Assembly (NCBI RefSeq): GCF_003481825.1
Contig: NZ_QULW01000017.1
Coordinates: forward strand, 1-64,000
Direction of reading: 5' to 3'
Length of the DNA: 64,000 bases
Source of the DNA: Clostridium sp. OM02-18AC
GTDB lineage: Bacteria; Bacillota; Clostridia; Lachnospirales; Lachnospiraceae
Part shown: positions 17,152 through 27,206 of the stretch, piece by piece
Layout of the letters: every line of letters starts with the position of its first letter
Numbering within the stretch: the stretch's first letter is position 1
Made by a program: the position numbers and the translations under genes
The notes under the pieces: model-generated
What the model saw: only the letters and a program-made list of their open reading frames with translations
Told to the model about the DNA's origin: nothing
The model's database searches: none

Positions 17152-20100
17152 ATGAGAAAAACCAACTTAACCAAAAGGGCTCTTGCGGTTCTTCTCAGCT
17201 GTACAATGACCGCAGGAAACGTTGCTGCAGGAGGTGTACTTACCAGTTACGCAGAAGAAATTTCTGACACAGAAAATGATACTGTTGAAGAAGCAGAAGA
17301 CAATGCTTCTGAGAATGAGGGACAGGAAGAAAATAGCGAAGACACAGACAACAGTACAGAAGATGCTGGTTCTGAGGAAGAAGCAGGAGAGAATGAATCC
17401 GGTGAGGAAAATTCTGAATCAGAAGACGATAGTTCAGAAGAAAAAGATTCAGAAGATAACACTGGGAATAGTTCCGAAGAAGATTCTAAAGATGAATCTG
17501 ATAGCGATTCAGAAAATGATTCCAAAGATGAATCCGAGACAGGTTCAGATGAATCTAAGGACGATGGTTCAGAAGAAAAGGAAACAGATTCCGAAGAGAA
17601 TTCAGAAGAAAAGGACGAGCAGAAAGGCGGTCAGAATGAAACTTCTGAAAGTACAGAGAATGAAACTGATTCGGAAGAAAAACCATCTGACGCAGAAAAG
17701 CCTGCAGAAACTCCGGAAAGCACAGAAAATACAGGTAATGCCGGAACGGGCGCTTCTGGAAATGAAAGTGGCGTAGGTGTAGGAACTGCAGAAGCCAGTG
17801 TGAAGAAAGAAGTTTCCATTACCTATGTGGTTATGCCAGAGGCAGCGGCAGAAGTAATTGGCGATACTACATTAACAGCAGGCGATGACTTGGTATTTTC
17901 CATTGAACCGAAGAATGGTTATGTCATTGGAAAAGTAACCGCAAACGGAGAGGAACTTTCTGAATTGGAAGATGCTGAAATCGCATCCGCAGAGACAGAA
18001 TATGTTCTGGAACATGTTGCAGAGGACACCAAGGTAAAAATTACCATGGAGCAGGGTGCTGAAGAAGTATCAGAAGTTTCTACAGAGTGTGACGGTGTTT
18101 TGATTACGGTAGAACCAGTCAGCGGAAGCTGGAATAAGAACATTGTAGCAGTGGAAGCAACTGCAGTGACCGATGAAGCAGCATATGCGGCAATGGAAAA
18201 AGAGGCAGAGAAGAAAGGCGTTCAGTATGAAGAACTTCGCCTGTTTGATATCAGCCTTTTAGATGCAGAGGGCAATAAAATCCAGCCGGATGAGAGTGTA
18301 AAAGTGACATTCGTTGATAATGCACTTCAGAAAGAAAATGAACTTTCTGGAGAAGCAGAAGAAAAAGTAGATGTCATGCACGTCAAAGAAGCAGAAGACG
18401 GAACTCCTTATGTTGCAGAGACGAAAAAAGGCGAACTGGACGCAGAAAGCGGCGAGTTGACATTTGAAGCAACCCACTTCTCTATGTATGGGTATGGACG
18501 GGCTGTGCAGCAGGAACTTGCAGATAATCAGATCAGCCTGGAGAAAGATGGACTGACTTTTACGGTGACGTCGGATTATTTCACCACCAATGAGTGCGAA
18601 TTGGAAGTATATAGTTCTTGGAGTGATAATGTGATTACGAGTTCTAGGTACAAAGACCGATTTGAAACGCTTGTTAAGACAAAGGCAATGGCAAATAAAA
18701 ATCTTTCTTTGCAGGAAGGAGAAGAATACAGAAATCTTGGTCATTATACATTCCGCATTTTGAATAAGAAAACGGGAGAATATGTTACTAAGATTACAGA
18801 GGGTACTCCGACTATTACGATATCTGGTTCCAGGATGGAGGGAATTAAGCGGATTTATGCTTGTGCACAATATGATGTAACGAATAGACGTTCTGTAGAT
18901 TATGCATTCCCGGATGGGAAAGTAAGCTTGGAAGAAAATGGCGTAGTTTTGGATGTGAGTGGAGTAAAAGTTGCCTATCGTTGTGACGCGGCATTTTCAA
19001 AAGTACTTTCTACATTTATGGGTTCTTATAGTACTATTATATATGGTCTTTACGGAGTGTTTGATGAGGCACCAGAAAGACCGGAAAGACAGTACCGTGA
19101 TGTAAAGGAAGCATCAAAGTACAATCTTCCAGAACCTCCAGAAAAGACAGAAGAAAATACGACATCCGCTAATATTGAGTTTATTTCGGAAAATAAAGTT
19201 TATGGGCATGGCGAAGGCTCAGGAACTCTGATTATCACAATTCCAGAAGGCTATAAAGAAAATGAAGTTATTATTGATGCAGATGAAGTTTTCCATCAGG
19301 CAACTGCATATGAAAAATATATTCCAGGGTCTGAAATTACCTGTAATGTACTTATCAATAATAAGTCAGAGTATGATTATCAGTATCAGACAAGAAGTTT
19401 TTCGTTCCGTACCCCGGACAATTATCCATATAAGACTATGATGGATGGTTCTTTATCAGGACCAAACCGTATTATGGATAGGGCATTGCTTGCGTTAGTT
19501 GGGAAAGATGGTGATCTTAACGATGCTGCATTGGGACAGGTACTGAAGAAAAAAGGATATAATGGAATTGATGAACTCCACCAGTATTACATCGATTACT
19601 TTATAGACCATAATCTGATTGAAGATAAAGGAAGTGAGTACCCTTACTCGTTAGATGATGTTTCGCTGGAGGATGCATTGAGCATTATTACAGATGATTC
19701 TGTAGCTGCATGTGAAGAGTCTAATAAAACGTTAAAACAGTTTTATAACGATTTATTCTATCGGAAATGTCTGAAAGTAGATGGGAAACCGATTGCTGAT
19801 TATTATGCAGCGATTGATGGCAATAAGGCTAGTCTTGAAGATAAGGTATCTGCAGCATTTTCAATGATTCCAGGTAAGAACGTGCAGCAGAAAAATCTGG
19901 AATTTAAAATGTCGATTGATTTACATGATACAAAAAATACATTTGAAAATTATGCAACGAATATTGCCTTCGGCTTCAAACTGGTTCGTGCTACCGGCAA
20001 TCTGAAAATTCAGAAAACCGACAGCAATACTGGTAATGCAATCACTGCTTCACCGGCTTCTTTCCACATTTACCGCATGAACGGTGAGACGAAAGAGTAC

Positions 20101-20862
20101 TATGTTAGAGAAACGACCTGGAGCGCTTCTGAGCAGGAGGCAGCAACCATTACAACGGTAGATGGTGTTGCAGAAGTGAAGGATCTGCCAATCGGCATCT
20201 ACTACATTCAGGAGATTCAGGCACCGGACGGCTATGATCTGGCAGAAGCTCCGATGAATGCAGAAGTAAAAACAGATAAAACCACGGATATCAGCTTCCT
20301 GAATACGCCAACTCCGATTCCTGGTCAGTTTACCATCGTAATCAACTACTACGAAAAAGGTACTACTAACAAACTGCGCGACAGCTGGCAGCAGACCTAC
20401 ATCGAGCCGAAATTCACATATGATGTGAATGGCGAAGTAACCGGTGTTTCTATTGATGGATGGAATTATGACAGTTGGATGAGCATGCAGGATGCACCGC
20501 TAAATGGTGTTCTGGATAAGAATCTGGTGTTTAATGTGTACTATACGAAACAGCAGACTTCGAACCCGGGCAACGGCGGTGGTAGCAGCAGTGGCGGTGG
20601 CGGAAGCAGTTCTGGACCTCGCAGAGACAGTTCTTCTGTCCCAGGCGGTCCTGGTGCAACTACGATCGTGGATGAAGCGGTTCCGTTAGCATCACTCCCG
20701 GAAGATAGTCAGGATGAACTGCTTACCCTGTTGGATGAAGAGGTTCCGTTAGCAGCGTTACCGAAGACTGGTCAGACTTCTTCTAATGCGTTGCTCCTGC
20801 TTCTTTCCAGCCTGATGCTTGGTGTATTTGCAGTGGCAGGTAAGAAGAAAGAGGAACAGTAA
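17152..20862 (+). CDS. large acidic LPXTG-anchored surface protein with SpaA-like domain
   Basis: A 1236-residue secreted wall protein. The signal peptide ends near residue 35. Residues about 40-215 are a low-complexity Ser/Glu/Asp/Asn tract with many acidic pairs. Beta-rich domains follow, then a SpaA/prealbumin-like domain (about 955-1060: GNLKIQKTDSNTGNAI to GYDLAEAPMNAEV). A Gly/Ser linker and two related segments (VPLASLPEDS, VPLAALPKTG) precede the sortase signal LPKTG, a hydrophobic helix and KKKEEQ. The start at 17152 follows GGAGGG. It is probably an adhesin or pilin-like structural protein; no sortase gene is adjacent. Confidence 0.88.
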   Translation: MRKTNLTKRALAVLLSCTMTAGNVAAGGVLTSYAEEISDTENDTVEEAEDNASENEGQEENSEDTDNSTEDAGSEEEAGENESGEENSESEDDSSEEKDSEDNTGNSSEEDSKDESDSDSENDSKDESETGSDESKDDGSEEKETDSEENSEEKDEQKGGQNETSESTENETDSEEKPSDAEKPAETPESTENTGNAGTGASGNESGVGVGTAEASVKKEVSITYVVMPEAAAEVIGDTTLTAGDDLVFSIEPKNGYVIGKVTANGEELSELEDAEIASAETEYVLEHVAEDTKVKITMEQGAEEVSEVSTECDGVLITVEPVSGSWNKNIVAVEATAVTDEAAYAAMEKEAEKKGVQYEELRLFDISLLDAEGNKIQPDESVKVTFVDNALQKENELSGEAEEKVDVMHVKEAEDGTPYVAETKKGELDAESGELTFEATHFSMYGYGRAVQQELADNQISLEKDGLTFTVTSDYFTTNECELEVYSSWSDNVITSSRYKDRFETLVKTKAMANKNLSLQEGEEYRNLGHYTFRILNKKTGEYVTKITEGTPTITISGSRMEGIKRIYACAQYDVTNRRSVDYAFPDGKVSLEENGVVLDVSGVKVAYRCDAAFSKVLSTFMGSYSTIIYGLYGVFDEAPERPERQYRDVKEASKYNLPEPPEKTEENTTSANIEFISENKVYGHGEGSGTLIITIPEGYKENEVIIDADEVFHQATAYEKYIPGSEITCNVLINNKSEYDYQYQTRSFSFRTPDNYPYKTMMDGSLSGPNRIMDRALLALVGKDGDLNDAALGQVLKKKGYNGIDELHQYYIDYFIDHNLIEDKGSEYPYSLDDVSLEDALSIITDDSVAACEESNKTLKQFYNDLFYRKCLKVDGKPIADYYAAIDGNKASLEDKVSAAFSMIPGKNVQQKNLEFKMSIDLHDTKNTFENYATNIAFGFKLVRATGNLKIQKTDSNTGNAITASPASFHIYRMNGETKEYYVRETTWSASEQEAATITTVDGVAEVKDLPIGIYYIQEIQAPDGYDLAEAPMNAEVKTDKTTDISFLNTPTPIPGQFTIVINYYEKGTTNKLRDSWQQTYIEPKFTYDVNGEVTGVSIDGWNYDSWMSMQDAPLNGVLDKNLVFNVYYTKQQTSNPGNGGGSSSGGGGSSSGPRRDSSSVPGGPGATTIVDEAVPLASLPEDSQDELLTLLDEEVPLAALPKTGQTSSNALLLLLSSLMLGVFAVAGKKKEEQ

Positions 20863-20893
20863 AGAACATTTTTCTTAACAGAAACGAGAAATT

Positions 20894-20926
20894 GGGTTGC
20901 CCTGAAAAACAGGGCAGCCCTTTTTT
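20894..20926 (+). terminator. terminator after the LPXTG protein gene
   Basis: GGGTTGCCCTG and CAGGGCAGCCC form 11-base arms around AAAAA, followed by six T residues. Confidence 0.9.
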
Positions 20927-21027
20927 GTGCTTTACCCCTTTCCCATTTCCAGGAAATGTGTTATGATAAGTTATTATCATGCGGCGTGTAGCTGAAACCG
21001 TCCGCAAACAGTATGGAGGACTTCACG

Positions 21028-22725
21028 ATGGAAAAAGAAAAAGAAGTTTTAGAGACAGCGGAAGAGAAAGAAGTTGTTTCCAAGAACTTTATTGAGCAGG
21101 AGATCGAGAAAGATCTGGCGGATGGCATTTACGACCATGTCCAGACCCGTTTCCCGCCGGAGCCGAATGGCTACCTGCATATCGGACATGCCAAGTCCAT
21201 TTTATTAAACTATGGTCTTGCCCAGAAGTATCACGGCAAGTTTAACTTACGATTCGACGATACAAACCCGACCAAGGAGAAAACCGAGTTTGTGGAATCC
21301 ATTAAAGCTGATGTACAGTGGCTGGGTGCCGATTTCGAGGACAGACTGTTCTTTGCATCCAACTATTTCCAGCAGATGTATGAGTGTGCCGTTCTTTTAA
21401 TTAAGAAAGGAAAAGCATTCGTCTGCGACCTGACTGCAGACCAGATCCGTGAGTACCGCGGTGACTTTACCACTCCTGGTAAGGAGAGCCCGTACCGCAA
21501 CCGCAGCATCGAAGAGAACTTAAAACTCTTTGAGGAGATGAAAGAGGGCAAGTACCAGGACGGTGAGAAGGTTCTGCGTGCGAAGATCGATATGGCATCT
21601 CCGAACATCAACATGAGAGATCCGGTTATTTACCGTGTGGCACGTATGACGCACCATAACACTGGGGATGCATGGTGCATTTATCCGATGTATGATTTTG
21701 CACATCCGATCGAGGATGCGATTGAGCATGTTACCCATTCCATCTGTACCCTGGAGTTTGAGGACCATCGTCCGCTGTACGACTGGGTGGTACGCGAGTG
21801 CGAGTTTGAGAACCCGCCGCGTCAGATTGAGTTTGCAAAGCTGTATCTGACCAATGTCATTACCGGTAAGCGTTATATTAAGAAGCTGGTGGAAGATGGC
21901 ATTGTAGACGGTTGGGATGACCCGCGTCTGGTTTCCATCGCTGCCCTGCGCAGACGTGGCTACACTCCGGAGTCTATCCGCAAGTTCGTAGACCTGGTTG
22001 GTGTTTCCAAGGCAAACAGCTCTGTCGATTACGCGATGTTGGAGTACTGCATCCGCGAGGACTTAAAACTGAAGAAGTCCCGTATGATGGCAATCCTGGA
22101 TCCGGTGAAACTGGTGATCGATAATTATCCGGAGGGACAGACCGAGATGCTGGAGGTTCCGAACAACTTGGAAAATCCGGAACTTGGTTCCCGTATGGTT
22201 CCGTTTGGCAGAGAGCTTTACATTGAACGTGAGGACTTCATGGAGGAGCCGCCGCGCAAATACTTCCGTCTGTTCCCGGGCAATGAGGTTCGTCTCATGA
22301 GTGCGTACTTTGTAACCTGTACCGGCTTCGAGAAAGATGAAAATGGCAATGTTACCGTGGTTCACGCTACTTACGATCCGGCTACCAAGAGCGGTTCCGG
22401 TTTCTGCGAGCGTAAAGTAAAGGGTACCATTCACTGGGTTGCAGCTGAGACTGCAAAGCAGGTTGAGGTACGCCTGTACGAGAACATTGTCGATGAAGAG
22501 AAGGGCAAGTTAAATGAGGATGGAAGTCTGAACTTAAATCCGAATTCCCTTACCATCTTAAAGAACTGCTATGTGGAGCCGGCTCTTGCAGAGGCAAAGG
22601 CTTACGACAGCTTCCAGTTCGTGCGCAATGGCTTCTTCTGCGCAGACTGCAAGGACAGCAAACCGGGCGAGCCGGTATTTAACCGTATCGTTTCCTTAAA
22701 GAGCTCTTTCAAGATCCAGAAGTAA
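21028..22725 (+). CDS. glnS: glutaminyl-tRNA synthetase
   Basis: A class I synthetase of 565 residues that charges tRNA-Gln directly. FPPEPNGYLHIGHAKSI is the HIGH block. DGWDDPRLVS, LRRRGYTPESIR, LDPVKLVIDNYPEGQ and GTIHWV follow the GlnRS order, with a complete anticodon-binding C-terminus. At the place of the KMSKS loop the chain reads ITGKR rather than the MSKR of Escherichia coli. The start at 21028 uses GGAGG eight bases upstream; an ATG at 21013 precedes that ribosome site. mocR follows after 20 bases. Confidence 0.95.
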   Translation: MEKEKEVLETAEEKEVVSKNFIEQEIEKDLADGIYDHVQTRFPPEPNGYLHIGHAKSILLNYGLAQKYHGKFNLRFDDTNPTKEKTEFVESIKADVQWLGADFEDRLFFASNYFQQMYECAVLLIKKGKAFVCDLTADQIREYRGDFTTPGKESPYRNRSIEENLKLFEEMKEGKYQDGEKVLRAKIDMASPNINMRDPVIYRVARMTHHNTGDAWCIYPMYDFAHPIEDAIEHVTHSICTLEFEDHRPLYDWVVRECEFENPPRQIEFAKLYLTNVITGKRYIKKLVEDGIVDGWDDPRLVSIAALRRRGYTPESIRKFVDLVGVSKANSSVDYAMLEYCIREDLKLKKSRMMAILDPVKLVIDNYPEGQTEMLEVPNNLENPELGSRMVPFGRELYIEREDFMEEPPRKYFRLFPGNEVRLMSAYFVTCTGFEKDENGNVTVVHATYDPATKSGSGFCERKVKGTIHWVAAETAKQVEVRLYENIVDEEKGKLNEDGSLNLNPNSLTILKNCYVEPALAEAKAYDSFQFVRNGFFCADCKDSKPGEPVFNRIVSLKSSFKIQK

Positions 22726-22745
22726 TCAGATTAGGGGATAAGATT

Positions 22746-24164
22746 ATGGAACTTTTGATTCCGCTGGATTCCCGGTCGAAAAAACCACTGTATGAACAGA
22801 TTTACTCCCATATCTGCGCAGAGATCCGGAGCGGTGCCTTAAAGGCAGGCGACCGTCTTCCCTCTACGCGGGTACTGGCGGAGCATTTGAAAGTTAGCCG
22901 CAGCACAACGCAGATGGCCTATGACCAGCTGCTGGCCGAGGGATATATGGAAGCTCGGCCGTGCCGCGGCTATTTTGTCAGTCATCTGGAGGAATTGGTG
23001 GAGACCGGGTCGTCCGGCACGGAGGAGATGCAGACTGCGGCAGAGCCGGATGCAGGGTGGCGTGTGGATTTTTCCCCGCGGGGAATTGACCTGGACAGCT
23101 TCCCTTATCATGTGTGGCGCAAGCTGAGCCGCAATACGCTGGTTGATGACAACAAAGAGATGTTTCACTCTGGAGACCATCAGGGGGAGCCGGGGCTTCG
23201 CGAGGCAATCCGCAGCTACCTGCATTCTGCCCGTGGGGTCAACTGCAGCACAGAGCAGATCATTGTGGGTGCAGGAAGTGAGTACCTGCTGATGCTGTTA
23301 TCGCAGATCCTAGAAGGAAAGCATGTGATTGCCATGGAGAACCCGACTTACAAGCAGGCGTACCGGGTGTTTCACAGCCTGGGTTATGAGGTCTGCCCGG
23401 TGGAGATGGATGCCAATGGTATGGAGCCATCGATTCTGTCAGAGAGCGGTGCCAATGTCGCTTATGTGATGCCGTCCCATCAGTTCCCTACCGGAGTTGT
23501 GATGCCGGTCGGGCGGCGCCAGGAGCTTTTGAAGTGGGCAGTGGAAGAAGCGGGGCGTTATATCATAGAAGATGATTACGATAGTGAATTCCGCTACCGT
23601 GGAAAGCCGATTCCGGCGCTTCAGGGCATGGACCGCAGCGGAAAGGTGATTTATCTTGGAACGTTTTCCAAGTGCATTGCCCCGGCAATTCGTGTCAGCT
23701 ATCTGGTGCTGCCGAAGCCGCTCCTTGCGCGTTATCGCAGCCAGACATCATTCTATGCGTCTACGGTATCGCGCATTGACCAGAACATTCTGTATCAGTT
23801 TTTATCCCAGGGATATTTTGAACGGCATTTAAACCGTATGCGTGCGATCTACAAGACAAAGCATGATCTTCTGATCGACCAGATCGAGCCGCTGAAAGAG
23901 CAGTTCGAGGTCCGCGGCGAACATGCCGGGATTCATATTCTGCTGACTTCAAAAACGGGAGAGTCGGAACCGGAACTGATCCGGAAAGCGGCAGAAGCTG
24001 GCGTGAAGGTTTATGGACTGAGCAGTTATTTTATTCATCCGGAGCATAATCACCGGCCTGCCACAGTCGTGCTGGGTTATGCAAGCCTGAGTGAAGATGC
24101 GATTCGGGAGGGCATTGAAATTTTGAACAGATGCTGGAACGAAAACTGTGCAAGTAAAACGTGA
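22746..24164 (+). CDS. MocR-family GntR/aminotransferase regulator
   Basis: A 472-residue transcription factor with an N-terminal GntR winged helix (about 10-75, KPLYEQIYSHICAEIRSGALK and RLPSTRVLAEHLKVSR) fused to an aminotransferase class I fold (about 110-465). The PLP lysine is in GTFSKCIAPAIRVSYL, and DDYDSEFRY is the cofactor-contact motif. MocR proteins usually regulate vitamin B6 or amino-compound genes. The gene lies directly after glnS, probably in the same transcript. No PLP-synthesis gene is nearby, so the target is unknown. Confidence 0.9.
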   Translation: MELLIPLDSRSKKPLYEQIYSHICAEIRSGALKAGDRLPSTRVLAEHLKVSRSTTQMAYDQLLAEGYMEARPCRGYFVSHLEELVETGSSGTEEMQTAAEPDAGWRVDFSPRGIDLDSFPYHVWRKLSRNTLVDDNKEMFHSGDHQGEPGLREAIRSYLHSARGVNCSTEQIIVGAGSEYLLMLLSQILEGKHVIAMENPTYKQAYRVFHSLGYEVCPVEMDANGMEPSILSESGANVAYVMPSHQFPTGVVMPVGRRQELLKWAVEEAGRYIIEDDYDSEFRYRGKPIPALQGMDRSGKVIYLGTFSKCIAPAIRVSYLVLPKPLLARYRSQTSFYASTVSRIDQNILYQFLSQGYFERHLNRMRAIYKTKHDLLIDQIEPLKEQFEVRGEHAGIHILLTSKTGESEPELIRKAAEAGVKVYGLSSYFIHPEHNHRPATVVLGYASLSEDAIREGIEILNRCWNENCASKT

Positions 24165-24265
24165 TACAGATATATGCAAACAAAAAAGAAAGAATAAAAT
24201 ACAGAAAAACGGAAAAACGAAGACCGAAAAGGGGAATGTACAAATAGAAACAAACCAGAAAATAA

Positions 24266-24309
24266 GAAACGGATCGCGTGTCCCTTAAAAAGAACGCGGA
24301 TCCGTTTTT
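24266..24309 (+). terminator. bidirectional terminator between convergent genes
   Basis: AACGGATCGCGT pairs with ACGCGGATCCGTT (one bulged base), followed by TTTTT. It lies between mocR and the leftward coiled-coil gene, and the A run on the left could serve the other direction. Confidence 0.75.
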
Positions 24310-24334
24310 GTAATTCCATATGCTTTTTTGTTTG

Positions 24335-25003
24335 TTATGCTTCTGTGTCGTCACTGACTGTGGTCGCAGACGGTTTTTCGGCAGGCGCCTGCTCGTATTT
24401 TGCCGGTTCTTCCGCCGCATCTTCCACGGAAGTGTCTGCGACCGGAGTATCTTCCGGTGTGATGTCCTCGGCTTGATCGGCCGCGTCTTCCAGCTTTTCT
24501 GCGGTTTCAGCCATGGCATCCTCTACGGTCTCAGCGATATTTTCCACAGCGTCCTCTGTCTTGATGACAGCGTCTTCTACGGCGCTTTCTGTTTTTTCTA
24601 CTACATTTTCCACAGCGGTTTCAGCTTTTTCAGCTGCGTCTTCCGCCGCAGTGCCAGCTTTCTGTGCGCCATCGCGGGCAACACTGACTGCCTCGCGGGT
24701 GTTGTCTGCCATGATAGCGGCAGCATCCTTAACCATATTTTTTGCAGCGCTTGCAGCATCTTTTGCTGCATTCATCATGTCACCTGCAGCTACGAGAAAT
24801 TCATCTTTGTCAGCATGGAGTGAAACATAGTTGCGGCTCATGGTGCTGTCTGGCACTTCGGTATCGTCCTCATCCTCGAAATCATGGAAATCTTCATCCA
24901 GTTCTTTATGAAAAGAATGATATTTCGCAAGATAGGAAATACCGGCAGCAGCAGCTCCGGCGATGGTTGCAAGAGCCATCAGTTTACCAAATTTTTTTGC
25001 CAT
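24335..25003 (-). CDS. Ala/Glu-rich helical protein with N-terminal membrane helix
   Basis: A 222-residue protein with a short N-terminal hydrophobic segment (LMALATIAGAAAAGISYLA) and an acidic patch (DEDFHDFEDEDD). A long amphipathic region follows with an 11-residue-like period of Ala, Val, Glu and Lys (EDAAEKAETAVENVVEKTES), as in LEA/apolipoprotein-like or YtxH-type proteins. The tail is Pro/Glu/Thr-rich. Such proteins are often stress or envelope associated. Function unknown; it has no operon partner. Confidence 0.65.
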   Translation of the reverse strand: MAKKFGKLMALATIAGAAAAGISYLAKYHSFHKELDEDFHDFEDEDDTEVPDSTMSRNYVSLHADKDEFLVAAGDMMNAAKDAASAAKNMVKDAAAIMADNTREAVSVARDGAQKAGTAAEDAAEKAETAVENVVEKTESAVEDAVIKTEDAVENIAETVEDAMAETAEKLEDAADQAEDITPEDTPVADTSVEDAAEEPAKYEQAPAEKPSATTVSDDTEA

Positions 25004-25097
25004 AATACACTACCCCTTTCCTGAATATCTGTCTTGCGTTTATTTTAATACGAAGCTGTGAAAAAGAAAAGGGCTAACTTATAAAAAAATGATAAAA

Positions 25098-25124
25098 TTA
25101 GCACTCAACTATTGACAGTGCTAA
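25098..25124 (+). promoter_or_regulatory. CIRCE operator (HrcA binding site)
   Basis: TTAGCACTC, nine bases, then CAGTGCTAA. This is the classic inverted repeat TTAGCACTC-N9-GAGTGCTAA with one changed base in the right arm. It lies about 130 bases before groES and predicts HrcA repression of groESL. Confidence 0.93.
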
Positions 25125-25254
25125 CAACTCGTGCTATAAATGGTAATGTACATCAGAGAGGGCATTGAAAAGCCCCCGGAAAAAAAGAAAAGCGGTTGTT
25201 TTCTGGTATGGAAACAGCAGCGAAAAAAAGATTCGATGTAAGGAGGAGTTATCC

Positions 25255-25539
25255 ATGAAATTAGTACCGTTATTTGATCGGGTTGTATTAAAACAGCTTG
25301 TGGCAGAGGAGACTACCAAATCTGGTATCGTACTTCCGGGCCAGGCAAAAGAAAAACCACAGCAGGCAGAGGTTATCGCAGTAGGTCCTGGCGGTGTGGT
25401 TGACGGCAAAGAGATCACCATGCAGGTAAAACCGGGTGATAAGGTTATCTACTCCAAGTACTCTGGAACCGAAGTAGAGGTTGAGGACGAGAAGTACGTT
25501 GTTGTAAAACAGAATGATATTCTGGCAGTTATTGAATAA
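25255..25539 (+). CDS. groES: co-chaperonin GroES
   Basis: A 94-residue protein of the usual Cpn10 length. It starts MKLVPLFDRVVLKQ, has the mobile-loop region EETTKSGIVLPGQAKEKP and ends with the YVVVKQNDILAVIE block. It caps the GroEL ring during protein folding. AAGGAGGAG precedes the ATG at 25255; the longer in-frame upstream extension lacks a ribosome site and contains leader sequence. groEL follows after 44 bases. Confidence 0.98.
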   Translation: MKLVPLFDRVVLKQLVAEETTKSGIVLPGQAKEKPQQAEVIAVGPGGVVDGKEITMQVKPGDKVIYSKYSGTEVEVEDEKYVVVKQNDILAVIE

Positions 25540-25583
25540 GAGATCAAACATTATTTATTGATAGAAACTGGAGGAATTTAGTC

Positions 25584-27206
25584 ATGGCAAAACAGATTAA
25601 ATATGGCGTAGAAGCAAGAAAAGCCCTGGAGGCAGGTGTTAATCAGTTAGCAGATACCGTTCGTGTAACCCTTGGACCGAAAGGAAGAAACGTTGTTCTG
25701 GATAAGTCTTTCGGTGCTCCGCTCATCACCAACGATGGTGTGACCATCGCAAAAGAGATCGAGCTGGAAGATCCGTTTGAGAACATGGGCGCACAGCTGG
25801 TAAAAGAAGTAGCAACCAAGACCAACGACGTAGCTGGTGATGGTACCACCACCGCAACTGTTCTGGCACAAGCCATGATCAACGAAGGTATGAAGAACCT
25901 GGCAGCAGGCGCTAACCCGATCGTATTAAGAAAGGGCATGAAGAAAGCAACCGAGGCTGCAGTTGAGGCAATCGCAAAGATGAGCCAGCCGATCTCCGGC
26001 AGAGACAGCATCGCACGTGTTGCATCTATTTCCGCAGCAGACGATGAGGTCGGCGAGATGGTAGCAGACGCTATGGAGAAAGTTTCCAAAGACGGCGTGA
26101 TCACCATCGAGGAGTCCAAGACCATGAAGACCGAACTTGACCTGGTAGAAGGTATGCAGTTCGACCGTGGTTATGTTTCCGCTTACATGTGCACCGATAT
26201 GGACAAGATGGAAGCAAACCTGGACGATCCGTACATCCTCATTACCGATAAGAAGATTTCCAATATCCAGGAGATTCTTCCGGTTCTGGAGCAGATCGTA
26301 CAGTCCGGTTCCAAACTGCTGATCGTAGCAGAGGACATCGAGGGTGAGGCACTGACCACCCTGATTGTCAACAAGTTAAGAGGTACCTTTACTGTTGTTG
26401 GTGTGAAAGCACCGGGCTACGGCGACAGAAGAAAAGAGATGTTAAAGGATCTGGCTATCCTGACCGGCGGTACCGTTATCTCCGAGGAGCTTGGCCTTGA
26501 ACTGAAGGATACCACCATGGAGCAGCTTGGTCGTGCAAAATCCGTAAAAGTTCAGAAAGAGAACACCATCATCGTTGACGGCTGCGGCAACAAGGACGAG
26601 ATCGCAGCAAGAGTTGCACAGATTCGTGCACAGATCGGTGAGACCACTTCTGAGTTTGATAAAGAGAAACTGCAGGAGCGTCTTGCAAAACTGGCAGGCG
26701 GCGTAGCAGTCATCCGTGTCGGCGCTGCAACCGAGACCGAGATGAAAGAAGCAAAGCTTCGTATGGAAGATGCACTGTCTGCAGCAAGAGCAGCAGTAGA
26801 AGAGGGCATCATCGCAGGCGGCGGCTCTGCATATGTTCATGTAACCCAGGAGATCAAGTCTGTAGTAGACAGCCTTGAGGGCGATGAGAAGACCGGTGGT
26901 AAGATTATCCTGAAAGCTCTGGAGGCTCCGCTGTTCCACATTTCTGCAAACGCAGGTCTGGAAGGCTCTGTTATTATCAATAAGGTAAAAGAGTCTCCGG
27001 TAGGCTATGGCTTCGATGCATACAAGGAAGAGTATGTTGATATGATCAAGGCTGGCATCCTGGATCCGGCTAAGGTTACCAGAAGCGCACTGCAGAACGC
27101 AACCAGCGTAGCATCTACCCTTCTGACCACCGAGTCTGTAGTAGCAAACATCAAAGAAGAAACTCCGGCAATGCCAGCCGGCGGCGGCATGGGCGGAATG
27201 ATGTAA
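25584..27206 (+). CDS. groEL: chaperonin GroEL
   Basis: A 540-residue Cpn60. Ring-forming ATPase motifs are present (VTLGPKGRNVVLDKSFG, NDGVTIAKEIELEDPFENMGAQLVKEVATKTND and AGDGTTTATVLAQ), as is the Gly-Met tail GGGMGGMM. It folds client proteins with GroES. It is co-transcribed with groES under CIRCE control and ends at a long hairpin immediately after the stop codon. Confidence 0.99.
   Translation: MAKQIKYGVEARKALEAGVNQLADTVRVTLGPKGRNVVLDKSFGAPLITNDGVTIAKEIELEDPFENMGAQLVKEVATKTNDVAGDGTTTATVLAQAMINEGMKNLAAGANPIVLRKGMKKATEAAVEAIAKMSQPISGRDSIARVASISAADDEVGEMVADAMEKVSKDGVITIEESKTMKTELDLVEGMQFDRGYVSAYMCTDMDKMEANLDDPYILITDKKISNIQEILPVLEQIVQSGSKLLIVAEDIEGEALTTLIVNKLRGTFTVVGVKAPGYGDRRKEMLKDLAILTGGTVISEELGLELKDTTMEQLGRAKSVKVQKENTIIVDGCGNKDEIAARVAQIRAQIGETTSEFDKEKLQERLAKLAGGVAVIRVGAATETEMKEAKLRMEDALSAARAAVEEGIIAGGGSAYVHVTQEIKSVVDSLEGDEKTGGKIILKALEAPLFHISANAGLEGSVIINKVKESPVGYGFDAYKEEYVDMIKAGILDPAKVTRSALQNATSVASTLLTTESVVANIKEETPAMPAGGGMGGMM

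Noticed and set aside
17222..17776. Lys-rich frame inside the acidic surface-protein tract
   Set aside because: Frame-shifted reading of a GAA/GAT-rich repeat; the main frame has signal peptide and LPXTG.
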